Shown: positions 1 through 5,688, numbered from the stretch's first letter. The stretch is 11,542 nucleotides of DNA from Chloroflexota bacterium (GCA_015222405.1 JADFVG010000131.1:1-11542); one strand, 5' to 3'. Made by a program: numbers and translations. The notes: generated from the sequence alone by a model not told the origin.

Positions 1-251
1 AGCCAGGCTGGCACATTACTCCCGAGCAGCTCCAAGGTGACATCGATTTAGTGGACCATGTTAGAAAGAGAACATCGAAGCCAGTGATGGCCATTGTCTA
101 TTTCTCTAACCCCGATGCGGAGAAGGAAGCGAGAGGCGTTATTCTGAAGCTTCAAGAGATGGGCATCCCGGCATTTCCTTCTATAGAGCGTGGAGCCTTG
201 GCGCTCAAGAACGCTGTGGATTACTACCGCCTCAAGGGCGCCGATGTCTAG
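1..251 (+). CDS. Acyl-CoA synthetase (NDP-forming) / CoA-ligase subunit, 3' end only
   Basis: The reading frame is open from the first base (codons in phase with position 3) to a TAG at 249-251, giving about 83 C-terminal residues. The segment KPVMAIVYFSNPDAE, then a helix (ARGVILKLQEMGIPAF) and PSIERGALALKNAVDYYR, matches the end of the succinyl-CoA-synthetase-like domain of ADP-forming acetate/acyl-CoA ligases. In that family this region typically reads 'vfpspeRaa.Al..l..Yr'. The family makes or breaks acyl-CoA thioesters with ATP or ADP through a phosphohistidine intermediate. The catalytic histidine and CoA-binding domain lie upstream of the window. The protein ends just after the Yr motif, as in stand-alone alpha-type subunits, so a separate ATP-grasp subunit may exist elsewhere. 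The acyl substrate cannot be told from this fragment. Confidence 0.8.
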   Translation, partial: PGWHITPEQLQGDIDLVDHVRKRTSKPVMAIVYFSNPDAEKEARGVILKLQEMGIPAFPSIERGALALKNAVDYYRLKGADV

Positions 252-406
252 TGAGAGCATACCTGCTGCAGAAAGAAACTGATGCCGCAGCTTGGGAGCC
301 TTGGTTTTCGCGGTCGTTACCTAACTGCCGGGTTATCCACGTTATCAAGGGGGCTAAACCTCCGCTACGCATTTATCGAGCCGTCGGGTTTAGGCACGGT
401 ATGTGA
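251..406 (+). CDS. Possible 51-codon ORF overlapping the ligase stop by one base
   Basis: A GTG at 251-253 uses the last G of the preceding TAG, and the frame stays open to TGA at 404-406. The translation starts VRAYLLQKETDAAAWEPW and ends in IYRAVGFRHGM. Its composition looks protein-like rather than random. The tail loosely recalls the 'lYravGFr' end of GNAT acetyltransferases, but at 51 codons no complete GNAT fold is possible. The stop/start overlap would allow coupled translation. No clear Shine-Dalgarno precedes the GTG. It may instead be a remnant of a longer gene. I do not recognise a family. Confidence 0.3.
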   Translation: MRAYLLQKETDAAAWEPWFSRSLPNCRVIHVIKGAKPPLRIYRAVGFRHGM

Positions 407-760
407 AGTGCAGCCCCCATCCCAAGCTGCGCAGTAAGGACCCCTCACTGCTCTTGCCTCAGTCCCCGCTCTAGCTGCAACACAGCGGTCCAGTCTCCGT
501 TGCCAACATCATAGCAGGGTAGTTATGGCTGCTGCAATATCTGTTTGCTGGTAGCACTTTAGTTATCCCAGTTTATTATCCCATTGAACAAATCCGCTAC
601 AATGTGCAATAACTAGCGAATGGTGATATGAACCGTGGTGGCCAATTCCCCACTCGTCGAACTCGCCCGAATCTGCGAAATTTGGCGGGGCTTTCCGGCA
701 TCCCGACCCAATGTTCCTGGATGAGCCAGGTTCGCCACAAAGGGGGTTGTTTGGCGTTTC
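407..760. other. Intergenic stretch, no convincing gene
   Basis: About 350 bases lie between the possible short ORF and the stop of the first oxidoreductase. No ORF with coding character is visible on either strand. Two things stand out: the repeated 12-mer CCATTGAACAAA at 581-592, and from 642 onward a non-coding block shared with 2428-2546. A short inverted repeat CTAAACC/GGTTTAG sits just upstream, inside the short ORF (around 354-393). Confidence 0.6.
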
Positions 761-2137
761 CTATGCGATAGGGCAGTGCTCGTCCATGAACTCCATGGCG
801 CTGTTGGCGGCTAACTCGATGCCGACACCTTGGCCGCCGGCTTCGCATCCCACGATGTACAGGCCCTCAATGGGTGTATTTATCTTGGGCCGCTTATCCC
901 CAACTTGGTCTACCGTCTGTTGGACACCGATGCCCGCTCCATGCTCACCCAGCATGTTCTCAATTTCTTCACCAGTCGTAGTGTTGACCCATAAGAGGTT
1001 CTCCCGCAGGCCGGGGATGATTTTGTCGGCCGTTCTGATTACAGCTTCTTTCACTGCTTCCTTCGTCTCTTTCGTCACCGCCCCCCCACCGCCCCCGGCA
1101 GTACAGACGTACTGCTTGCCTTCAGGGGCGATTTTATTGGAGAAGTTAGATGGGACAACCAGCATAAGGTTTAGCTCCTCGGGGATGATGCCCTGCTGGA
1201 TATTTCTTGCCTGCTCTCCCCTATCCAAACTGGTGATATTGCCCAGCATGTGGATATCGGTCAGTATCTTGTCAAGTGCCATTCGTACTACCATGCCCCC
1301 ACCCCCCGTATACGTGAGCCCCTTAATACGTTCCACATAGTCGGATGGGAAATAGTCGGCGCCCACCAGATTCAGGACCGTGTTCTGGATATCAGCATTG
1401 GAGACTACCAAATCCGACTGGTAGAGTTCATCTCCGACCATCACACCCTTGGCACTGCCTCTTTCCACCTCGATCTTCTGCACCTTGGCTCCCAGCTTGA
1501 TCTCGCCGCCGAACTTTCTGAAGGGGTCTCCATAGGCGTCGGCGATAGCGCTGCAGCCTCCATCAGGGTAGCCCGATGCCCTGGCTTCGGCCTCCCACTT
1601 CAGGCAGCGCATGAATTCACCGGTGCTGGCCGTCTCGATAGGACAACCAGTATAGATGCCGCAAATGCTTTGGACCCAACTGTGGAGCAGCGGTTCCTGA
1701 GTGTACTGGGAGAGGAACGTTTGCAGCGGCGTGTAATCATACCCTTTCATCTTCTCTTCTGGCATGGAGCGGATTTCTCCGAGGAAGTTCATCAGGCCAT
1801 TGAAATCCTTCTCGGGTACCATGTCTTTGAAATCGTGGGGGTAGGTACGGACCTTGCCCTGGTAGCTGGAACGGGGCCGGACATAGACATACTTGACGGG
1901 GTTTGGTATTCCAACCCGACGCAGTACGTCCCCGATGGGGCCCTTATCACTTCTGGATATGAGGTGAACCCCCAGATCACAATGGAAACCCTCTTTGTCA
2001 AACGATGAACACCTTCCTCCCAGAAATCTATGCTTTTCCAGGAGCAAGGTCTTCCTACCTCGATGCGAAAGCATAAGGGCAGCCGCCAAGCCACCAATCC
2101 CTGCACCAACTACGATGGCATCATACTTCTCAGCCAT
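761..2137 (-). CDS. Phytoene-desaturase-like FAD-dependent oxidoreductase, copy 1
   Basis: This is a 458-residue flavoprotein of the CrtI/phytoene dehydrogenase-like superfamily (COG1233 type). The N-terminal Rossmann motif is VVGAGIGG at residues 9-16, with the acidic E34 closing the ADP-binding fold and the GGR motif at 40-42. The C-terminus has the FAD-contacting signature GLYIVGCEAGG, followed by GVGIELAANSA. Length is slightly under the usual 490-510 for CrtI. Members desaturate, isomerise or saturate polyenes and other lipids; the substrate here is unknown. The start is ATG at 2137, with an AGGAG-type site 8 bases upstream and a strong promoter (2175-2202). The gene lies downstream of its paralogue in the same direction. 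Unlike the paralogue it has two glycine runs (about residues 277-280 and 346-350) encoded by C-rich tracts. No carotenoid synthesis gene (crtB, crtE) is in the window, so a carotenoid role is not supported. Confidence 0.88.
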   Translation of the reverse strand: MAEKYDAIVVGAGIGGLAAALMLSHRGRKTLLLEKHRFLGGRCSSFDKEGFHCDLGVHLISRSDKGPIGDVLRRVGIPNPVKYVYVRPRSSYQGKVRTYPHDFKDMVPEKDFNGLMNFLGEIRSMPEEKMKGYDYTPLQTFLSQYTQEPLLHSWVQSICGIYTGCPIETASTGEFMRCLKWEAEARASGYPDGGCSAIADAYGDPFRKFGGEIKLGAKVQKIEVERGSAKGVMVGDELYQSDLVVSNADIQNTVLNLVGADYFPSDYVERIKGLTYTGGGGMVVRMALDKILTDIHMLGNITSLDRGEQARNIQQGIIPEELNLMLVVPSNFSNKIAPEGKQYVCTAGGGGGAVTKETKEAVKEAVIRTADKIIPGLRENLLWVNTTTGEEIENMLGEHGAGIGVQQTVDQVGDKRPKINTPIEGLYIVGCEAGGQGVGIELAANSAMEFMDEHCPIA

Positions 2138-2158
2138 TGTCTTGTCTCCTCTCGATGT

Positions 2159-2168
2159 GAGAATTCTC
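2159..2168. promoter_or_regulatory. Perfect palindrome GAGAATTCTC at the predicted +1, copy 1
   Basis: This 10-base perfect palindrome sits just downstream of the predicted -10 box (2175-2180), about where transcription should begin. The identical palindrome occurs at the same place in the other unit (3945-3954), although surrounding bases have changed. It could be an operator for a dimeric repressor, or simply shared by descent. Confidence 0.4.
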
Positions 2169-2174
2169 CCCCTT

Positions 2175-2202
2175 ATTATAGACAGCAGATTGCAGATGTC
2201 CA
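2175..2202 (-). promoter_or_regulatory. Promoter of oxidoreductase copy 1
   Basis: On the minus strand a -35 box TGGACA (2197-2202) and a perfect -10 box TATAAT (2175-2180) are 16 bases apart. The predicted start is near 2168, about 30 bases before the ATG. Confidence 0.6.
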
Positions 2203-2220
2203 GATGTACAGCCGCTGCGG

Positions 2221-2427
2221 TGGAAATCCTGTCCCGGCCACTGCGCCGGAGACATGCTAAGACCAGGTCTTTCCATTGCTACTTGTAGACCTCAGTATGC
2301 ACGTCGTCCATTAAAGTGCTACATTTTGCCCTCGGAATCTCGGTCTCTGCCTTCTCTCCGCGCAGTGATGCCGCCCAGCGCTGCCGCTCATTTAGCTTTG
2401 ACACCTGTCAACTAAAACCCTCACTCC
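2221..2427. other. Unique spacer between the two duplicated units
   Basis: These 207 bases have no counterpart at the other unit boundaries. No gene is visible. They contain AAGACC-A-GGTCTT (2259-2271) and the spaced palindrome TTGACA-CC-TGTCAA (2398-2411). Confidence 0.6.
2398..2411. promoter_or_regulatory. Palindrome TTGACA-CC-TGTCAA, possible operator
   Basis: Two perfect 6-base half sites are separated by 2 bases. The site lies 136 bases beyond the stop of copy 2 and about 260 bases upstream of the start of copy 1. The form suits a dimeric regulator, but nothing else supports binding. Confidence 0.25.
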
Positions 2428-2546
2428 CCAATTCGCCACTAGTCAAACTCGCCCAAATCTGCGAAATTTGGCGGGGCTTTCCGGCATCCCGACCCAATGT
2501 GCCTGGATGAGCCAAGTTCGGCACAAAGGGGGCTGTTTGCCGTTTC

Positions 2547-3923
2547 CTATGCAATAGGGCAGTGCACGTCCATGAACTCCATAGCGCTGTTGGCGCATAG
2601 CTCGGTGCCGACGCCGGTGCCGCCGGCTTCGCCTCCCACGATATAGAGACCCTCAATAGGACTCTTTATCTTGGGCCGCTTATCTCCACACTGGTCCGCT
2701 GTCTGGCCGATGCCAATGACGGCTCCCTCCTCGTTCAACATGTTGTCAAGGTCATCCCATGTCATGGTGTTGACCCACGTGGTGTGCTCCCGCAGGCCGG
2801 GGATGATTTTTTCAGTCGAGTTGAGTATAGCTTCTATCAATTCTTTCTTCAGCTCGTTTGTCATCCTCGCCCCCGTGCCGAAGGCAGCAACACAGACCAA
2901 CTGCTTTCCTTCAGGGGCGACCACAGCGGAGAAGTTGGAGGGGACAACCACCATAAGGTTTAGCTCGTCGGGTATGATGCCATTCTCAAGTTTGTTGTGG
3001 TAGCCTTCTAGATCAGTGGTACCAATCTGGGCCAGCATATGGATATCGGTCAGGTTCTTATCAAGGGCAACTCGCACCACCGGACCACTCCACGAGTACC
3101 GCAGGCCCTTGACATAGTCCACGTAGTCAGACGGGAAATAGTCGGCGCTCACCAGATTCAGAACTGTGTTCTTGATATCAGCATTGGAGACTACCAAATC
3201 CGACTGGTAGAGTTCATCTCCGACCATCACACCCTTGACACTGCCCCTTTCCACCTCAATCTTCTGGACCTTGGCTCCCAACTTGATCTCGCCGCCGAAC
3301 CTTTTTATCCCGTCTCCGAAGGCATTGGAGATAGCGCTGCAGCCCCCCTCAGGGTAGCCCGATGCCCTGGCTTCCGCCTCCCATTTCAAGCAGCGCATGA
3401 ATTCACCCGCGCTGGCGAGCGCGGGTGGAACACAAATATAGATGGTGCAAATGCTTTCGATCCAAGCGCAGACCATTGGTTCCTGGGTGTACTGTGAAAA
3501 AAAGGTCCTTAAGTCCACGTCATCGTATTCTTTCATCTTTTCTTCTGGCATGGAGCGGATGTCGCTGAGAAAATTCATCAGGGCGGTGAAATCCTTCTCG
3601 GGCACCATATCTTTTAGGTCGTGGGGGAAGGTATGAACCTTGCCCTGATAGCTGGAACGGGGCCGGACATGGATATACTTGACGGGGTCTGGTATTCCAA
3701 CACGACGCAGCACGTCGCCAACGGGGCCCTTATCACTTCTGGATATGAGGTGAACGCCTAAATCGATGTGGAAATCTCCCCTGTCAAACGATGATAGCCT
3801 TCCTCCCAGAAACCCGTGCTGTTCCAGGAGCAGGGTCTTCCTGCCTCGATGTGAAAGCATAAGGGCAGCCGCCAAGCCACCAATCCCCGCCCCAACTACG
3901 ATGGCATCATACTTCTCAGCCAT
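2547..3923 (-). CDS. Phytoene-desaturase-like FAD-dependent oxidoreductase, copy 2
   Basis: This is a 458-residue paralogue of the gene at 761-2137, roughly three-quarters identical by eye. The FAD motifs are intact: VVGAGIGG at residues 9-16, E34, GGR at 40-42, and C-terminal GLYIVGGEAGG followed by GVGTELCANSA. Identity is near complete in the N-terminal FAD fold, in the EFMRCLKWEAEARASGYP segment, and in the region around GDELYQSDLVVSNADI. It drops sharply at about residues 136-168, 195-208 and 275-395. In CrtI-type enzymes such central segments help shape the substrate pocket, so the two copies may act on different substrates; this is inference. The start is ATG at 3923 with an AAGGAG site about 9 bases upstream. 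It has its own promoter and could also be read through into copy 1. Confidence 0.88.
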   Translation of the reverse strand: MAEKYDAIVVGAGIGGLAAALMLSHRGRKTLLLEQHGFLGGRLSSFDRGDFHIDLGVHLISRSDKGPVGDVLRRVGIPDPVKYIHVRPRSSYQGKVHTFPHDLKDMVPEKDFTALMNFLSDIRSMPEEKMKEYDDVDLRTFFSQYTQEPMVCAWIESICTIYICVPPALASAGEFMRCLKWEAEARASGYPEGGCSAISNAFGDGIKRFGGEIKLGAKVQKIEVERGSVKGVMVGDELYQSDLVVSNADIKNTVLNLVSADYFPSDYVDYVKGLRYSWSGPVVRVALDKNLTDIHMLAQIGTTDLEGYHNKLENGIIPDELNLMVVVPSNFSAVVAPEGKQLVCVAAFGTGARMTNELKKELIEAILNSTEKIIPGLREHTTWVNTMTWDDLDNMLNEEGAVIGIGQTADQCGDKRPKIKSPIEGLYIVGGEAGGTGVGTELCANSAMEFMDVHCPIA

Positions 3924-3944
3924 TGCCTCATCTCCTTTCGATGT

Positions 3945-3954
3945 GAGAATTCTC
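3945..3954. promoter_or_regulatory. Perfect palindrome GAGAATTCTC at the predicted +1, copy 2
   Basis: The palindrome is identical in sequence and placement to the one in copy 1. It lies just downstream of the predicted -10 box of this gene. Confidence 0.4.
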
Positions 3955-3958
3955 CCTT

Positions 3959-3988
3959 ATTGTAGGACAGCAGAATACAGGCTGTCCA
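3959..3988 (-). promoter_or_regulatory. Promoter of oxidoreductase copy 2
   Basis: On the minus strand a -35 box TGGACA (3983-3988) and a -10 box TACAAT (3959-3964) are 18 bases apart. Copy 1 has the same -35 but a consensus -10 and 16-base spacing, so the two promoters probably differ in strength. Confidence 0.5.
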
Positions 3989-4006
3989 GATGTATAGCCG
4001 TTGCGG

Positions 4007-4018
4007 CCATTGAACAAA
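4007..4018. repeat. Repeated 12-mer CCATTGAACAAA
   Basis: This 12-mer is identical to 581-592, and its first ten bases recur at 4636-4645. On the minus strand it reads TTTGTTCAATGG and lies 18 bases upstream of the -35 box of oxidoreductase copy 2, a usual place for an activator site. Weaker similarity to the first site continues for about 40 bases (TGTGCAA, then ATGGTGA). Confidence 0.45.
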
Positions 4019-4113
4019 GCGCCAATTCTGTGCAACGGCATGGTGAGCTGAGCCTTAACAAAACGAGTGCTTGTGCAATTGAGAACAGATTGACCAGATA
4101 CCCAAAGAATCAC

Positions 4114-4587
4114 TCAATCACGAAAGTCAATTTCAATTCCCACAGACTTCTCTCTCGCTGCTTGCTGAATCTGTGCAAGAGAGCGGAGAAAATCTGCTTC
4201 AAGATCACCTTTGTACAGCCACTCTCGAGGCCCAAGTTTGTGCTCATCCAGAAACTTCCGATAGGATGCCATTGGGTTTATTAATGAAGCTGGATAATTC
4301 CGGAGTAAAACAGACAAACACCATCGCAGTTCACGGTTGGGCTCCTGTCCACCTGGAAGGCTGTAAAGCCTGTGGAAGAATTGCACAAGAAACGATATTT
4401 GCTCATCGGAAAGATAGTATGGGGGACACATTTGAAACTGACCATATCTATACCAGCGGTAGCCGCAAGTCGTATGACAAATGCCTACTATCTCAGGCTT
4501 ATCTGTGGCAAAGAGAATGGTTGGCTTACCGCGTTGTATTGGGCGCTGGCAAATAGAGCACAGGCACTGCCAAGTAATCTTCTGCAT
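4114..4587 (-). CDS. Hypothetical protein with CxxC/HxxC zinc-site-like N-terminus
   Basis: I do not recognise this 157-residue protein. Near the N-terminus C10xxC13 and H38xxC41 are 24 residues apart, which would suit a small zinc-binding treble-clef or ribbon fold. C8, C37 and C54 are additional cysteines. The rest is mixed helix with a conserved-looking aromatic patch (GYRWYRYGQF) and a charged C-terminal helix. No signal peptide or membrane segment is seen. ATG at 4587 is the first possible start, because an in-frame TAA lies about 24 bases upstream. There is no convincing Shine-Dalgarno. A consensus -10 box ends eight bases before the ATG, so the message may be almost leaderless. The stop lies about 110 bases from the end of the duplicated unit. 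Confidence 0.6.
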   Translation of the reverse strand: MQKITWQCLCSICQRPIQRGKPTILFATDKPEIVGICHTTCGYRWYRYGQFQMCPPYYLSDEQISFLVQFFHRLYSLPGGQEPNRELRWCLSVLLRNYPASLINPMASYRKFLDEHKLGPREWLYKGDLEADFLRSLAQIQQAAREKSVGIEIDFRD

Positions 4588-4594
4588 TGGCTCT

Positions 4595-4624
4595 ATTATA
4601 TCCCACTGTTTTTAGCAAGGTGAA
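4595..4624 (-). promoter_or_regulatory. Promoter directly abutting the CxxC/HxxC gene
   Basis: On the minus strand the -35 box TTCACC (4619-4624) and perfect -10 box TATAAT (4595-4600) are 18 bases apart. The predicted +1 falls at about 4588, one base before the ATG at 4587. Confidence 0.5.
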
Positions 4625-4854
4625 TACAGAGTCCACCATTGAACATTACCGAGGATTGTTACCTGGCAGCCTGCAGCGGTTTGTTGCACTATCTGCACAC
4701 CTCCTTGCTCGTTCACTGCTTGACTTTTCTCATCACTCACTCCTCTCTTGACTTTTAGCTTCCGCTTCCTTTTGCTATGTAGCAAGCTATGTTCGTCCAC
4801 TAGGTACATCAAAACCAGCGTACAAAAATGCCCACTTGACAAAATCACAAACAT
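4612..4854 (-). CDS. Doubtful short ORF, 80 codons
   Basis: The frame is open from ATG 4854 to TAA 4612 and ends 24 bases before the next minus-strand gene. The translation has a hydrophobic start (MFVILSSGHFCTLVLMYLV), then a basic stretch SKRKRKLKVKR, then an ordinary tail. A shorter version could start at GTG 4800. No Shine-Dalgarno is clear and no family is recognised. The promoter of the next gene lies partly inside its last codons, which argues against it. It may be chance or a remnant. Confidence 0.25.
   Translation of the reverse strand: MFVILSSGHFCTLVLMYLVDEHSLLHSKRKRKLKVKRGVSDEKSQAVNEQGGVQIVQQTAAGCQVTILGNVQWWTLYSPC
4636..4645. repeat. Third copy of the 10-mer CCATTGAACA
   Basis: This is an exact match to the first ten bases of the sites at 581 and 4007. 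It lies 11 bases upstream of the predicted -35 box of the CxxC/HxxC gene, in the same orientation relative to transcription as at copy 2. Confidence 0.4.
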
Positions 4855-4949
4855 GTGCTAGTCTCTCCTAATTTAGGCTGCATCGGACCAGCTGAAAAGC
4901 GGCGAACGTAGTTTAGAGTCCTATGTCCGGTGGCTCTAGACTCAGTGGT

Positions 4950-4978
4950 AAGGGCTTAGGCGTGATGCCTAGGCCCTT
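4950..4978. terminator. Strong 12-bp hairpin, terminator-like
   Basis: AAGGGCTTAGGC pairs with GCCTAGGCCCTT through all 12 positions (one G-T wobble) around the 5-base loop GTGAT. On the + strand it is followed by CTTGTC, a poor T tract. No obvious gene ends into it. It may be an intrinsic terminator of weak type or the 3' stem of a small RNA. Confidence 0.4.
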
Positions 4979-5315
4979 CTTGTCAGTACCTAATAATTGA
5001 GAGTCACTGGTTACGCAGCAGTTGTCGGGTTCGCACAATCTGCCAGCACAAGAAATTCAATAACGACTTCCCTATAATAGTTCTCATCTATCCCTAGCAG
5101 GGGCCGAGAACACGCGTACGGCGCTCCCTACATCCGCTGGCCGGATGCCCGCGGATAGCTCACAGAGAGCTTCGTCCACGGGTTGTAGGGCTACGTGTCT
5201 CAGCCCCTTTTTTCTAAAACCCGGCATCCTCTTAAGGGGAAGCCTGAACATGCCGAGGCATCTACCCAGCCAGGTCAAACCTGACCCCCGTAGCACACCC
5301 TTCAGCAAACGACAT

Positions 5316-5369
5316 AAGGTTTGAGCGTCGACAAAGAAGGTTTCTTGAAGTTAGCGCCGCCCAAACCTT
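5316..5369. repeat. 12-bp inverted repeat with inner hairpin and T-rich tail
   Basis: AAGGTTTGAGCG (5316-5327) and CGCCCAAACCTT (5358-5369) are complementary except for one position. The 30-base loop contains the smaller hairpin AAGAA-GGT-TTCTT. On the + strand the right arm runs into TTATCTTTTG, so it could terminate + strand transcription or be a structured RNA. Confidence 0.35.
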
Positions 5370-5446
5370 TTATCTTTTGTCAGGAAAGATTTATATTATG
5401 ATGGCATCCTCTATTCCTGCATAGCATAGAATCTGTTATTCGTCAA

Positions 5447-5489
5447 TAGGAAATTAGTCCTAGGAAATTAGTCCCAGGAAATCAGCTCC
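5447..5489. repeat. 14-base tandem repeat, two exact copies and one degenerate
   Basis: TAGGAAATTAGTCC occurs at 5447-5460 and again at 5461-5474, followed by the diverged CAGGAAATCAGCTCC at 5475-5489. It is a small array in non-coding DNA. Confidence 0.7.
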
Positions 5490-5610
5490 AACTATTGATT
5501 GGGTACTTCGGGAGAGCAAGAGGCCAAGGATATGTTGTCTTTCCACCTCCGAGACCAAGTGAGGCTGCATCACTACCCCCTCTAGAAGGTGCATTACGGC
5601 GGAAGACCCT

Positions 5611-5688
5611 GAGATAGTGACTTCAAGAAGCGGTAGAAAGGGGGGACTTTTAATCCGCGTGTCGTGGGTCCGATTCCCACGCGGCTCA
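5611..5688 (+). pseudogene. tRNA-Lys(TTT) remnant, intact 3' half
   Basis: From about 5644 the sequence follows a bacterial tRNA-Lys. The anticodon arm has loop CTTTTAA (anticodon TTT). It is followed by a 5-base variable loop GTGTC, a T arm with stem GTGGG/CCCAC, and a 3' acceptor strand GCGGCTC plus discriminator A. A weaker trace of the D loop (CGGTAGA) remains at 5631-5637. The 5' acceptor and D stem are destroyed: only GAG at 5611 could pair with CTC. There is a G-G mismatch in the anticodon stem, and the T loop reads TCCGATT, so the near-universal T55 is C. No CCA is encoded. This is either a decayed tRNA gene or the displaced 3' part left where an element inserted in a tRNA-Lys gene. 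Confidence 0.75.

Larger units (their letters stand above)
642..2220 (-). repeat. Tandem duplication unit, copy 1 (gene plus both flanks)
   Basis: This block aligns with 2428-4006 at a constant offset of 1786 bases. It covers 119 bases of 3' non-coding flank, the whole oxidoreductase gene, and about 83 bases of promoter and leader. Similarity stops abruptly on both sides. The 3' flank differs at only about 9 of 123 positions by eye. The promoter side is less conserved and contains small indels. A 207-base unrelated spacer (2221-2427) separates the two units. Confidence 0.9.
2428..4006 (-). repeat. Tandem duplication unit, copy 2 (gene plus both flanks)
   Basis: This block is the partner of 642-2220 at an offset of 1786 bases. 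Both genes keep 458 codons because small in-frame indels in the variable part cancel out. Similarity begins at the bases CCAATTC and ends at the conserved TTGCGG/CTGCGG around 4001-4006, where the 12-mer CCATTGAACAAA follows directly. Confidence 0.9.
4855..5610. other. Long stretch without a convincing gene
   Basis: About 750 bases contain no ORF with good coding signs. A 74-codon minus-strand frame (5084-5308) starts with TTG, lacks a ribosome site and resembles nothing I know. The stretch holds a 12-bp hairpin (4950-4978), a long inverted repeat followed by T-rich sequence (5316-5380), and a 14-base tandem repeat (5447-5489). Confidence 0.6.

Noticed and set aside
333..341. DnaA-box-like TTATCCACG
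   Set aside because: It is a single near-match inside a possible ORF, with no cluster or AT-rich region, so it is not an origin.
711..1340. Long + strand frames over the oxidoreductase genes (also 1250-2008 and 3039-3497)
   Set aside because: They are antisense to clear FAD-protein genes, lack ribosome sites, and have the S/P/T-rich composition of shadows.
761..3923. Insertion sequence or transposon carrying the duplicated genes
   Set aside because: No transposase, terminal inverted repeats or target-site duplications are visible; a simple tandem duplication explains the pattern.
5084..5308. 74-codon minus-strand ORF
   Set aside because: It starts with TTG, has no ribosome site or recognisable motif, and is rich in R, G and L as expected from a shadow frame in GC-rich DNA.
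5447..5489. CRISPR array
   Set aside because: The units are directly adjacent without spacers and are only 14 bases long.
5611..5688. Functional tRNA-Lys
   Set aside because: The acceptor and D stems do not pair, T55 is replaced by C, and the anticodon stem has a G-G mismatch.
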